Below, one piece after another: positions 1 through 11,526 of a stretch of DNA of 64,000 nucleotides. The first letter of the stretch is position 1; every line of letters begins with the position of its first letter. The notes below the pieces were generated by a model. It did no database searches. It had not been told where the DNA came from and was given only the letters and a program-made list of their open reading frames with translations. Source of the stretch: Stichopus chloronotus (Eukaryota > Echinodermata > Holothuroidea > Aspidochirotida > Stichopodidae); NCBI GenBank assembly GCA_021234535.1, contig CM037837.1, positions 1,054,001 through 1,118,000 on the forward strand. The letters are read 5' to 3'. Position numbers and translations under genes: made by a program.

Positions 1-1300
1 AAATTAAATCTTACCATTCGTTAGATGTATGACAAAATGTCTCCCTAAATCCCTTCACCACCTTCAAAATCGTAACTTTTTATCAAAATTTAGAACTGTG
101 CTGCATAGTACAGAACCTGCTCCTCGAAAGCAATCGTATATGAAATATCAGGAAGGGTGGTTTTTTGTTCAAAATATCATCAGTAACATTTATGAATCTG
201 TCTTATGTTGCCATGGTGACGGGTGTATTGCAGTTTAGTACTGAGGTATTCTGCTGACAAAAACGTTGTAAACAAACGATGATCCCTGGTGTACATGACT
301 ACTGGGAGTCCGCCACCCAGTAGATCCCTTATGTGTGACGTCACAGTGGTACAGTCAGCTCCTTGAAGGTAATCGGCTGAATTCAATAGACCCCCGTACA
401 TTGACGTTATATAACAACAAACAAGGGCCCCCTCCTTGAGGCAAACAAATGAACAGCGTGTAAACAATGACGTTCCGTACCGAGTTTCTTTGCTGGCAAA
501 TGCGTCAGTAAGGCAGTTGCACGTAACATTGCAACTTAAGTCGTTCCTTATCCACCTCCTTTAATTTCGAGTTTATTTTCTCTTGTACGTTTCTCACAAT
601 GTGAACAAGTGCCGAGAGAATATCGTACTATCAGAGTGACGCCGCATATTCGTTTATGAGAATCTGTCGACACGCCAAATCCAGAAAAAATTTAAGAAAT
701 TTGTATTGGAATTATTTCAAGCATCGTATGGAATTCAGTTTCTGATACCTAAAAAGACACCGAAATATTTGGTTCAAAACGCTATCTAATATAAATTTAG
801 ACATGTGAAATTTCAGAACCGCATAGACATCTTAAAATCCAGATTCAGCGTTAAACAGCTTTCCATACACCCTTTATTCTTTTCTGTCTTTGTTTGGCCC
901 CATGAGTGTCATTGGCAACTTAGTCAGAGGGAGTGAAATAAAAAAGAAATGGCTGTGTGCAGAATTCCCCGTTTAAACTGAAAATTTACAATTAATATGG
1001 GCAGCCATCGCCTTTTTTTTTTTTTTTTCCTTTTTTTAGTACTTGGAAAGCTACTGTTTCTACTTATTTTGCACTTACATAATGTGGAGGTAGCACATGA
1101 CCTCAGTCTGTCTGATTATGCAAATGTTGCGCTTTCAGTGAGTGGCCCTCGCTTCACACGCGTTACTCGTCATAGTCACACCGGGGAGGTGGGGGGTGGT
1201 GGTTAAGGTGCACTCTCCAATTCCGCAAGTCAACCCTCTATACCGTAGTTTTGTCTCACTCATTTGTCTCCAAATATTGTTTCTCGAATCATTTTCTAAG
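1..1300. other. upstream non-coding stretch
   Basis: I see no convincing exon here on either strand. It holds a poly-T run near 1012-1040 and only short unconserved reading frames. It is probably intron of the gene whose last exon begins at 1301, because a pyrimidine-rich stretch ending in AG lies immediately before that position. Confidence 0.4.
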
Positions 1301-1705
1301 ATCCTCGAAAAGTTTGTCATCGACGTCAACCCCAGTTACCGAGTCTACCATCGCAGCCTCGTCACGATCTTCAAAGACTGCACCAAGCTGACGTCACTAG
1401 AGCTACGAGGGCGGGTAGAGTGGCCGACGCTCCGAGAAATCTTCCAATTTTTGGACGAAGAATACTTCAAAAAGGAACGACGGCCGTCGATCGACTTTTT
1501 CAGAATGACGGTCGTGGCACAAGCTGCCGACAGTTACGTCCAAGAGGCGTTGGTATTTGAAGAATACAGAGAAAAATTGACACACCGAAGGTTGGATTAT
1601 GAACTTGTAGTCGAACCCCGATTTTTCCCTTTGCCTATGGAGGAGTACAATCACGACCATCCGTTCGCAATTCAAATGTTCGAAGAACCGGTCGTAGTGG
1701 AGTAA
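1301..1705 (+). CDS. 3'-terminal coding exon of an unrecognised (possibly F-box/LRR-like) protein
   Basis: An open frame follows a plausible acceptor (TTTTCTAAG at 1292-1300), starts in phase 0 with I-L-E-K, and ends at a TAA at 1703-1705, giving about 134 C-terminal residues. The frame also runs upstream of the acceptor, but that part is low quality and looks intronic. The peptide contains a leucine-rich-like stretch (DCTKLTSLELRG) followed by a charged, aromatic tail ending EEPVVVE. Such a stretch is common in F-box and LRR proteins, but I cannot name the family from sequence alone. Two AATAAA signals follow within about 115 bp, which supports a genuine 3' end. Other exons would lie to the left, outside the window. 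An FBXO39-like identity is only a guess, prompted by human gene neighbourhood. Confidence 0.6.
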   Translation: MLEKFVIDVNPSYRVYHRSLVTIFKDCTKLTSLELRGRVEWPTLREIFQFLDEEYFKKERRPSIDFFRMTVVAQAADSYVQEALVFEEYREKLTHRRLDYELVVEPRFFPLPMEEYNHDHPFAIQMFEEPVVVE

Positions 1706-1787
1706 TTTCACTACTGTATATGCATATTCATAGTTATGAAGAGATACGTCAGTGAGAAACAAAAAAAAAACAAAATTCACCGGGAAT

Positions 1788-1820
1788 AATAAATACAGTC
1801 AATGAAAAGATGTGAATAAA
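1788..1820 (+). terminator. tandem poly(A) signals of the gene ending at 1705
   Basis: AATAAA occurs at 1788-1793 and again at 1815-1820, 83 to 110 bp after the TAA. This spacing is typical for a short animal 3' UTR. Confidence 0.6.
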
Positions 1821-2439
1821 ATCGGTACGAGTATCTCAATTTATTTAATTGACTCGTCTTTCGTGGTCAACTGACACAACTTTTTGTTGACATGTGATGT
1901 ACATGTATCGAGTGTTTGTTACACCAATGGCGCGCCAAAGAGGAAAAGATGACGTCATTTTATATTTACAAACGTGATGAACTCTATACATGAACAACCC
2001 TAACTGAAAGGCATAGCAAACGATATTCGGCCCTTTCATAGAAGAATATTCAGGGAGGGTACAATCATAAATCTCCACCTCCTCCTTGATACAAAGGTTA
2101 TTTGGGCAATCTCTAGAGATGCCAACATTTTTCTCAGAAACATAGTGTACCGTAAACGTGTAAGCTGGGTTGCTTTTCAGAATGTTAGGTTTGTAACCTC
2201 TCAGTCAGTCCAGCTCCCCAGTGTGCCACACTACTTTCAAACTTAAAGGTGGTTTGACATTCATCTAGAACCCGGTCTTATTAAAAAGTTGCAGAGTGAA
2301 ACGCTTGATGAAAATCCGTTGAAATTGTGTTCACATCAGTTACCGGTACCTTTTTTTAAGACGTGGCTTCTCAAAGTTTGACAAAATGCAAATACGATGA
2401 CATGGAGTGTTGCACATCGTCGGTATTTCTTTCGTTAGG

Positions 2440-2712
2440 TCTTTTTAACTCTTAATTACTGGGTTCAACGTTTTCAATTTGTTAAACCTGTTGAATATCA
2501 CTAACAAGTCGATGGTAAATGGTCAAAATAAGAAATTCTGAGCGTATATGACACACAACTGAAGCATTAATCATAGGGTAATCAACACTCAAAATCTCTT
2601 ACTGAAGATCTGCGGCCAGACACTTTTTACTATAATGTACTAACCATAGGCAATTCCTGTTCGTAAAAAATACCACAATTCATCACATTTTCAGTAGTAA
2701 CTGTAGGAATAG
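2440..2712 (+). repeat. interspersed repeat family 1, copy A
   Basis: This is clearly homologous to 20739-21000. Shared words include TAAATGGTCAAA, GACACACAACTGAAGCA, GGTAAT and CACATTTTCAGT in the same order and spacing. It is diverged by small indels and has no reading frame. No terminal repeats or target duplications were resolved. It is probably an old non-autonomous element. Confidence 0.7.
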
Positions 2713-4589
2713 ATACATGAATAATGAGGCCTATTGGAAGTATTGGCATGTAATGGTTTCTTTCAAACTTGCCACAAAATAGACTAGGCCTATTTGAACT
2801 TAATGAGCTCCTTTGAAATAAAGGTTAAGTAACCAAAGGAACAACATAAGACATATCACGTGAGTCCCTCCCTTGACGTCATGATTTGCATTACATGCAG
2901 GTATAAGACTGTAATTCGTCAATATTCGATGGATTTTGATGGAATTTTTTACTATTTTCAATATTTTAAGTGATGATTAATGCAGCCTGTATTCCCAACT
3001 CTCATTTTAATGTCACACAACCTTAAAGAGTGTTGGTCCTTACCTGCCACATCGCTGCAGTTCCTGCAACCGAGCCGCTGTATACCTTTAAGATCACTCG
3101 TACGAAAACAATGCGGTGTAGAAATGCTTCCGAAAAATATGACTACAGCAACATCTAAGGTCTATATTAAATTTTGTTTTATCTTCAAGTTGGGCATGTT
3201 CGTTTCCCAATTAGTGGTCACGCAGACGGCTGTGTATGCAGAAATCTGCAGATAGCAAACACCTAAGAAACTCGTCTGCCGAGGGACGTTACCACGGAGG
3301 AATTTTCATATACCGATCCTCACATACACTTCCTCCTTAAAAAAAAAAAAAAACAGTATTTTTACTATAAATTTCATTGTTATTGATAATGTTCTCATTG
3401 CACAATTACACCATATACCGGCGTGTTATAATGACAGAGAGACAACGATAAAAAATTGTCACAACTTGTCAACTATGAGCATGCGCCTTCACCCAATTTC
3501 GACCTTCACCCCAAAACTCATCCCCAATTCTTGTCTTTTCTTGGCTATTCGCCAACGGTTAATGACGTTCGCTTTGATAATGTCATGTCTACTGTCCCAC
3601 TTCAACCACCCACCCCCCCTCCATTAACAAAGTGTGGTTACATTAAATACTTCATTTCAGGCTCCATTTCTCTTCTAAAACATCTCTATAACTATACTGA
3701 TAACAGCTATACGGTTGTTACCAATCAAATCCCGGTAATGGCGACGGATTGTGAGCTTTGTCACCTTTTATATATGCTACAGCGTACCGATATACGAAAA
3801 GGAAATAATTTGTACACTGTCGCCTATAGACTATCCATTAGGAAACGGCGAGCCGACCGGAAAGCCAGCAGATTCCTATATTTCCGAAATCATAAACTGC
3901 GCATCCTGTTCAAATGTGTAGATAAGATTCAGTTTCCTTGTCATGTTTATCGGATGAAAAAAATGTTATCATTCATAACAATAATTGATGTCGATTAGCA
4001 GACATCCATTTTCCCAGCGATAGCCATACGTTATAGGGTTTATTTATTCAGTAGAATTTCACTACCGTAATTAATTCCATCAGTTTCACTTCTTAACTCT
4101 CCTCTCCTTATAAAGTAAGACATTTTAGCTTGATAGCAGACGGATATTTATAAATTTGCAAGGAAACTCTGGAAATGCAATACTTGTATACATTTTAGAG
4201 CCAATTTTCCCACAGCATAGTGCGATTCGGCCATCGATAAGATACTTGGATTTATAGTTCTGAACTTCTATAGTCACATTTATTTTCTTAATAACAGATA
4301 TGGGAGGGGGCATGGACTGTCAATATCTTTTTGGCATCCATCCCTTCCCTCTCCCCAATAAAAACATGGAATATGAAAAAGATGTCGAACAGGAAAAGTA
4401 ATCGTTTTTATCGAAGAGGAAAAATACTTATTTTGTAACAAATTTAAAGGAAACCGTTGCATGCCACTTCTAATTAGCCTCACTAGTGATGCAATCTATT
4501 CCTACGGTTGCTGAAAATGTGAGGAATTGTAGTTGTTACGAACAAGGGTTGCCCTCGCTTAGTTCTCTATGGTAAAAACTATCTGGTCA

Positions 4590-4765
4590 CATACTTGCAG
4601 TTAGTGATTTTGATCGTTAATTACCTGATCACTGCTGCTTCAGTTGTTTCGTCAGATATTCACTATCTTTTTAGTTTGGCCATTTACCATCAACATATTA
4701 GAAATACTCAACCGGTGTGACAGAATATCATGAAATTTGTGAAGCAACTCAACGAACCAATGGAA
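4590..4765 (-). repeat. interspersed repeat family 1, copy D (inverted)
   Basis: The reverse complement matches 20745-20905. Shared words, read on the + strand, include GGCCATTTACCATCAACAT, GGTGTGACA, AATATCATGAAAT and TGATCGTTAATTACC. The inverted orientation relative to the other copies shows dispersal rather than simple duplication. Confidence 0.65.
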
Positions 4766-5815
4766 AGCTAACTGAATAGAGGGCGGGCTTCCGTTTTTTG
4801 CTGGTATGAAACAAGAGACATAGTTCAGCGTTCTATGAGGGGGTGTATTTGTGTAAGTGGTTGGTGGTTGGTGTTGGTTTCATGTGATTATCACTATATT
4901 GGGCCTGTATTGAATGATTTGCTTAAAGGTCAATATCCTCATTATTGAATGCGCCCTTTTTTGGCTTTCTCACATGAAATATTGTTACTTTCTAATGCAC
5001 GTTATCATCTAACACCCTTATTTCCAACTGGCCCCTGTAGAGTACCAGGGATCCCCCCGAGGCACCTCGGAAGCCTCTTACAATTTCAATTAAGAACATT
5101 TAAGAAAACAATGTGATATCTATACTCAACTGTGAGCGGGAGACATGCCAAATTCCCTAGAATCATAAGCGCACAAGGGAGGGGCATATCCCCTAATTCG
5201 GCCAAAAATAGTGGATTCATTAGGGCAAACAAGACAACCAAGAGAATAAACTTTATCCCTTTTGCCGACCATAGTTCTGATTGCGAAGCCATGGAAGGGA
5301 AATATCCAGGGATTTACGAGATATTTTTAGCCAAACATTTTCTGGTACGCTCCGTGCCCACCCCGTGGTGGTGCTTCGCTTAGTCTTTCACAATTCTCAT
5401 CCCTCCTGCTTGTCCAAAATCCAGGCTGCCCCCGCTGTTGTAGAGAGAGGCTGTATTTCCGTGTATTATCTAACTGTAACCTAACGCCGCTGAAAACGAC
5501 CCTCGGCTGCCATTGGAGCCAGAATAGAAGAACGATACATACCAACTTACAAGTTCCAACATCGTACTCTTAGTGGGATACTGTCTACAAGAGGGGTGAG
5601 GTTGGCAGAGGACGTAATTAGCATCTATGGCTATTCCTACCCTCCATGCGATATATTCAATAGACTACTTATGCTGTCGGATCAACACAATGATGTCCTT
5701 TATTGAAGCATCGTTGTGATTGGCCAACCCCTAACCTTTTATAAACGATGAATTGATTGGTCCTAACCGTCTGTGCCACAGTTGTAGTGACCGGTTACAA
5801 ACTATTATCTCTACT

Positions 5816-6550
5816 GACCTCACATGACCTTTGACCTCCATGAAAATGACACAGATCATCTGCTCATCAAGAGCTACCAGTGTTAACAGTTTGAAGATCC
5901 AGCAACATTCAGTTGCTGAGATATGTTAATAATTGGGTTGTCATACCTCTGGTAACCTAAAATGATCCATGACCTCCACAAAAAAAAAAAAAAAACAATA
6001 GGTGACATCTACTCACAATGGACTACCTACAAACGAAGTCTGAAATTCAAGTAACATGTAGTTGCTGAGACAGCTTCATGAAAAACAATGGGCATCATCT
6101 ACTTTAAAATGGACTACCTACACACTATGCCTGAAGTTCCAGCAACATTCAGTTGCTAAGATATCCTAGTAAGTAGGTTTTCATACTTTGTCCTAAGGTG
6201 ACCTCAAATGACCTCCATGAAAAAGCAACAGGGACCATCTACTAACAATGGACAACCTTCAGATTAATTTTGAAGTATCTGAAGCTTTCTCTCATTGAGG
6301 TACAGTATTTACACGGTTTCAAACTATGACTTTCTGCTGACCTCATGTAACCTTTGACCTCCATAAACAATGACAGATCTACTTATCACCAGCAACCAAT
6401 GTCAACAGTTTGAAGTTCTAGGAACATTCAATTTCTGAGATATAATCTCTGGTAGGTTTTCAAACTGCAAGCTCTGGTGACCTCAAATGACCTTTAGCCT
6501 CCATGAAAAACTATAGGGATCATCTACTAACAATGGACTACCTACACAAA
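5816..6550 (+). repeat. diverged ~140-bp tandem array rich in TGACCT half sites
   Basis: Four to five degenerate units repeat an ordered set of words: TGACCTCANNTGACCT, GACCTCCATGAAAA, ATCTACTnACAATGGACTACCTACA, GAAGTTCCAGCAACATTCAGTTGCTGAGATAT-like, and GTAGGTTTTCA. The TGACCT-rich block recurs near 5816, 5951, 6196, 6337 and 6476. It is missing from one unit near 6065, where the other words remain. A perfect TGACCTTTGACCT (a DR1 of AGGTCA read on the minus strand) sits at 5825-5837. The block near 6345-6360 is a mutated version. Confidence 0.75.
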
Positions 6551-7221
6551 AACATTGAATTTCAGCATTTTTCCCTCCTTGAGATACATGTTTACCAACC
6601 AAGGGATCACATACGCACACACACACATAACTGCCATTACCTTCACATTAAATCATTGCCTGCCGTGGACAAGGAATCAAAATTATTACTTCCAACAAAA
6701 TTTTTCCCTCCCCCAAGAAATATTGGCTCCTGCATACCTAAAACCTCCTGGGGAGAACACTGCCTCTTTTAGAAGAGTTACTGGAAACAGTCTTACATAT
6801 ACTTCATTAATTGCTGAAATGTAAAAACACTACAAAGAGACTACCATCATATTTTTTCAAATCCATGTATATTATGAATACAAAAGCTTTGTCAATTTAG
6901 TTTCATCATTTCAAAATTTACAATCAGCTCTTGTCAAGTGTTTAAAACACATGTTTCCATATTATTAAAGAGCATCACCGTTCTCCTTTTCAGAGAGATA
7001 CTCATACAAAGGCATCAACTTTTGACAATTTCAATTACAAAATGATCTACATAATTATTGGCTCACATTACCGTAAGTACTTTCCTTTGACATAGCACAC
7101 TTTGCAATGCCTTGTGTAAACTTCTGAAGTTTTAAAAACAAGGTGATGGATTTTTTGAATACTCAAGTTCGCAAGGTGGTTTAAAGTATTTAAGTCGTAG
7201 TTGAGCAGATGGCACGAAAGG

Positions 7222-9150
7222 TTAGGAGCTATCTCCGTTGGACTGCTGGGCAGCATGAAGATCCTTCTTCCTCTGGTGCACCGCTTGTACAGCAAGGGAG
7301 CCAATCTCAGCAGAGTCTGGTTCCCTATGCTTAGAGGCCCTTAGAGCCCTTCGAGAGTAGTACGGACTGTTACCATGGGAATAGAGACTGCTTGAGCGGA
7401 CGCCTCTTGTGTCTTGAGGAAATGGCGAGATTGGAGGCAAGATTGGAGGTGCAGGTTTAATGTCAATGTCAGAGGTCACTGTGTCAACCTTGGCAACGTA
7501 GGCTGCGACCTCTCTATCGCTATAGGAACGAGAGTCTGCTGGGGATGAAAGACGTCTGCTGCTGTGGCGAGATGGGCTGTTGCTGCTCTCAGCATTGGCT
7601 GCAAGTCCATTTCTCAGGACTGTAACAGACTCCATATCTACAGGAGTCCTCACCCTCCTCCTATGGGTAGGAGGTGGCTTTTGTGGAGGTTGGGGGCTAT
7701 TGCTGTGGGCCCTACGGTCCGTTCTAGAATAGTCTTTCACTTTGTGCTTAACTAACGCCATCTGGTGAAGTTGATTGGTGAGGTAAGCTATATTGGCAGA
7801 CTTCTGATCAAGTTCGTTGCACATGGTCGACAACTTCTGCTTATTTTGCTTGACCTCAGAGAGCAACTTCTTTTCTTGAAGTTTCAACTGCTGTTCCAGA
7901 CTGAATATCTTCCTGTCCTTTTCTTGCAGCAATTTATTGAGTTCCTCGACTTGGCTTTCAGTCTTCTCAAGTTTTGCGTCAAGCTTCTGTTGTATTTCAA
8001 GATGCTGATCTAAGCACACAATGCAAAAACAAAAGATAAAAGCAAAAGGTCAGATTTCATAAAGAAGAGAAACAAATAAAAAAAAAAGTGTCATTTCAAG
8101 AATGTAGGTAATTTGCTGCCTTGTTGACAGTCTTGTTACTGGATGGGCAGGCAAAAAAGGAAGAAACCCTTCCAGAGTTACATGCTCCCTTTCAGAACAA
8201 ATAATCTAGCTGGTTACTTACAAGTGTCAACTAGATTGTAATACAAGACCATACATGTTATTCGCCTGATCACGTTACACAAGCTCAGTGGAGACCACAC
8301 TGACAATAGAGAGGTCACATTAATACTACCTTCAGCAGGGCTGATACAAAACTGGCTTGTGAAAGAAAAGGAACAGTTTTGAAGAATACCTGATGCAAGT
8401 ACTGTAAATTACAGACCCAACTGCAAAGGGTTATTCTAGCAAACACAGGTCATATTCAAATGACTACATTCAGAGTAAGCAAGAACATACAGTCCGTCTG
8501 TTTGTCTGTTCTGTGACACGTTCATTATGAGCCAACCAGAATATCTCTATCTCTTTCACATAGATTGAATAATTTCAAAGGTTGACAACTTTTGACAGAC
8601 AAAACAATGACAACTACTCATGTACTCTGTTCTATTAACACTAACTAGTAACACTAACTTTTGAACAGCAACTGCAGATACAACTGAAACTACAAATTAT
8701 AAAAACAATATCAATTGCAAATTATTTTTGTGGTAACTATACAAGAGTATCTTACAGTGAAAATTTCCACATTACTGGAAGAGCATTTATGCAACATAGC
8801 TGGGGATATGCTGCAATGACTCATATATGAAATGTTGAAGTTCACATCCAAATTCTTCAGTGATCAGACTCTTCCAGCCTGTTCCATTCAAGTCACTACT
8901 GCAATGACACACAAATAATTATCGATCTAAAATATCAACTCATGCCTACCAGCATGCCAAAATGACAATGTCACAAACCTTCATCAGCGTCATCACTCTT
9001 CATTGCTAGTTCAAAGGTCAGCTCAGCACATTTTTTCTGTAGTTTCTGCAGTTCTCCGTGAAGCCCTTGAAGAGTCTGAGCATGCTCCTGTTGCATGAAC
9101 AAGATGGAACTCTGGGCATTTCTTAACTGCACTTCAATTGGGCCAGCCAT
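7222..9150 (-). CDS. CCDC92: CCDC92 orthologue (coiled-coil domain containing 92), two coding exons
   Basis: Exon 1 is 8979-9150 and exon 2 is 7222-8009. The splice (GAAG|GTTTGT to CTTAG|ATCAG) is in frame and gives 319 residues, against about 331 in human CCDC92. The start has G at -3 and G at +4. Residues 1-57 form the family's N-terminal coiled coil (LRNAQSSILFMQQEHAQTL, then HGELQKLQKKCAELTFEL). A second coiled coil spans about 60-135 and ends in the family signature IAYLTNQLH. A basic serine/proline-rich tail follows, with a HRRRVRTPVDM motif and ILPPISP, both with counterparts in vertebrate CCDC92. CCDC92 is a centriole/ciliary-associated protein in vertebrates; that role is assumed here by orthology. 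It is transcribed divergently from PRPF8, and a non-coding 5' exon probably lies further right. Confidence 0.9.
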
Positions 9151-9639
9151 CTCTTGAATTTACAGGCAGTAACAAAGCTTTTAATTCACAAAATCTGCAG
9201 ACAAATATAAGAACAAGGTAAAAATTCCAGTTTATATGTCAAGCTTTTTTTCAATATTAGCTGATGTAAACAATTAACCCACCATGTAGGCCTACTGGAA
9301 TTTCTGCAAGTATCTCTCTAAATTTCTGTGGTTGTTCCAAGTTCAGCGAACCTACAAGTTCACCAAAACAGTGTCTGTGATTACATAATCCATCTGACAT
9401 GTGGTAACATGACTCCTTATATACAAATAATCTTCACCGCCTTACTTGCCATTTTGGAAACATTTGTATTATTAACTAATTTTTCACCTTCGGTTGTTTT
9501 TATCATACAAATGATTTGCGATAGATTATCAACAACCACCCATTTTTTAACATATCGTAAAATTTATTGATCAGCTCTTCAATGTTCAAATGTGCCATTT
9601 ACTGGACTTCACAATACCTGGAAACAACCACACATTTGC

Positions 9640-9890
9640 AATGGGTCCAGAATTTGGAGCCAGGTAACTGCAGTCCATTGTGGGTCTGGTACCTGAAAAT
9701 ATAGCTTCCATTGTGCTAAGACTTAAGAGCTTTTAGTGAAGTCATAATACAACACATGAATCTTGCATAACAATGATGTGTGCAAGTTAGGCATACATGC
9801 TGAAGTTTGTCACACATACAATGCAGGTTAGTGTGACTGGTTTGGCTACAGGCAGCAGTTTTGAAATCAGAATCTAGACATCATCAGTTA
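9640..9890 (+). repeat. interspersed repeat family 2, copy 1
   Basis: It shares ordered words with 56245-56530: a CTGCAGTC block, GGTACCTG, GCTTCCAT, GTGAAGTCATAATAC, a CACATACAATG-like block, then a block ending TTTGAAATCAG. The copy is strongly diverged, so its boundaries are approximate. Confidence 0.4.
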
Positions 9891-10179
9891 TGTCGTTAGC
9901 CTTTACCTTACAGTAGGCTAGGCTAAGGTTAGGTCTAGGGTCAACTAGAGCAGCCTGTAAAGCTAATTAGGCCTAACGGTTCGCCTAATTTTATCCCAAT
10001 AACAATTAACATTTAACAATAACAGTTAACACTAACAAAACAGGGAATCATACTTCGTAGCCACCGTAGCGTAAAAAAGTTAGGCTGGCGTTAGGCTTCT
10101 CACTTTGATCTGTGAATTATGAAGAGATATTCATAAAATGCAAAGAGTAAACTGCAGACTAGGTCTCACCTAAGTTAGA

Positions 10180-10640
10180 AACTACATCCAATTGGTATAA
10201 CTCCGACATAATTATGTTGATCATTTGCAACTTCTTTGACTGGCATAAAGATCACCATTGTTGAGTCACAGACGGAACATTTACACAGCCTATACAGTAG
10301 CGCGTCACGTACGTATGATCGATCGTGCCGGTACTATCTGCACAATTACATATGTATGAACTATGATGTACGCAATGACTGTGTATGTTTACTTGCGTGT
10401 CACTTGTCAACATAACAACCGAGCAGAAGAATGTACATACGGGAACTCGTGGTACTTTGGCGTGACCACACTAAATATGTATAGCGCCATCATTTTCGCA
10501 AAACGTTACAAAACGTGCATTTAGTGAAACAGACGCGTGCAACGTCGGAAATTTGTCCCAACAAATGCGCCCATCAGCTCACGTTAGTATTCGACGGGTA
10601 AATTTTTGCTCGAGTCATATTTCATTAACACACTCTACCC
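10180..10640. promoter_or_regulatory. candidate bidirectional promoter region (CCDC92 / PRPF8)
   Basis: This part of the divergent interval is locally enriched in CpG dinucleotides (AGCGCGTCACGTACGT near 10300, GACGCGTGCAACGTCGG near 10530) and in E-box/CRE-like CACGT words, unlike the AT-rich flanks. Because both genes diverge around it and PRPF8 is expressed ubiquitously, a shared promoter here is reasonable. No TATA box or start site can be assigned. Confidence 0.3.
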
Positions 10641-11156
10641 AATTTTGATGGAATGAAAACTTATTTTCATTTGATTTGTCGTCCTGATCCAGCCTAGGTC
10701 GAGTAATATTGTTAGGTCGGCTAAGTAATGTGTGGCGTGCAAACCTCAGAATAAGTTAGGCTACCCATCCTTATACATCCTTAACGTTAGGCATTCATCT
10801 GGCCTCTACTGGGCTAGACGGTCCATAGGTGTTACACTGCGACAACCGAACTCTTTGAAAGATTTTTAAAGATTTAATTCAACCAAAATTAACATATCTA
10901 GGCTAAGTCTAGGCCTACTTGTCGTTCAACGTTAGTGTTTGTCAGATTTTGACAGTCTGCCACCCTTGGCCTGAGCCAGACTCAGTCAGAGAACAGGTTG
11001 AAGTCGAACTTCGTAACATTTGGTAAATTTTGTAAGATGTACAGTAAGGCCTAACGTTTGGGCCTATTTCAAAAAAGACCGGACCTAGTAACTGAACTAT
11101 CAATTGCAACTTAAGCTACAGTGTTTTTGTTACAAAGTGTGAATGTGAGCCCTGGC

Positions 11157-11526
11157 CAGGGTTCTCACCAGACCATTTTGAGAGCTGGGTAATTTGTGAT
11201 CACTGTCCTGGGGGAGGGGTCTAAGGGACCTCCCCTTTGAAAAATTTTTGCAGGTTGGAGAGTGCTTAGATGTAAAATGGTGCACTCTGGATTATTAATT
11301 GTGAATTCGGTACTTTGGTTTTGACCAGTGCAAAAATGTTTAAGCTTACTTTTGCTGTTTTGTGGTAAAAAAGAAAGGATAATCACTCAGAATTCTAAAG
11401 AAATCTAACAATTTTATTCAGTTAAGGTACGAAATTTGTGCTGGGCGGTGATGCTGAAATTGACGGCGAGTGCTGGGCGGAGATTTTGAGAGCTGGGTAG
11501 CACCGCCCGGCGTGGTGACAACCCTG
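11157..11526. mobile_element. hAT-like MITE (370 bp) with TIRs and 8-bp target duplication
   Basis: The element begins CAGGGTTCTCACCA and its right end, read inverted, is CAGGGTTGTCACCA: 14-bp terminal inverted repeats with one mismatch. The flanks are GCCCTGGC (11149-11156) and GTCCTGGC (11527-11534), an 8-bp target duplication with one difference. CAGGG-type ends and 8-bp duplications are characteristic of hAT transposons. There is no transposase frame. A 17-bp word, ATTTTGAGAGCTGGGTA, occurs near both ends in direct orientation (11175 and 11483). Confidence 0.75.

Larger units (their letters stand above)
1821..7221. other. intergenic region, repeats only
   Basis: This lies between the 3' end of the left gene and the stop codon of CCDC92, so the two genes converge. 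It contains two copies of an interspersed repeat in opposite orientation (2440-2712 and 4590-4765), a tandem array (5816-6550) and short A/T or CA runs. The longest open frame (3456-3998) has no recognisable domain and no splice or start support. The 3' UTR of CCDC92 should occupy part of the right end, but I found no canonical AATAAA for it. Confidence 0.5.

Noticed and set aside
180..467. 95-codon minus-strand open frame
   Set aside because: No domain, no splice context and no similarity that I recognise.
1142..1300. Frame extension upstream of the left gene's last exon
   Set aside because: The peptide is unremarkable and the pyrimidine-rich stretch with AG at 1300 fits an acceptor better.
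3456..3998. 180-codon open frame in the intergenic region
   Set aside because: It begins at a non-ATG codon, contains no recognisable domain and has no splice or poly(A) context. Length alone is not enough in AT-rich DNA.
9900..10800. Telomere-like TTAGG/TTAGGC words
   Set aside because: They are scattered and degenerate with no tandem register. This is background composition, not an interstitial telomere.
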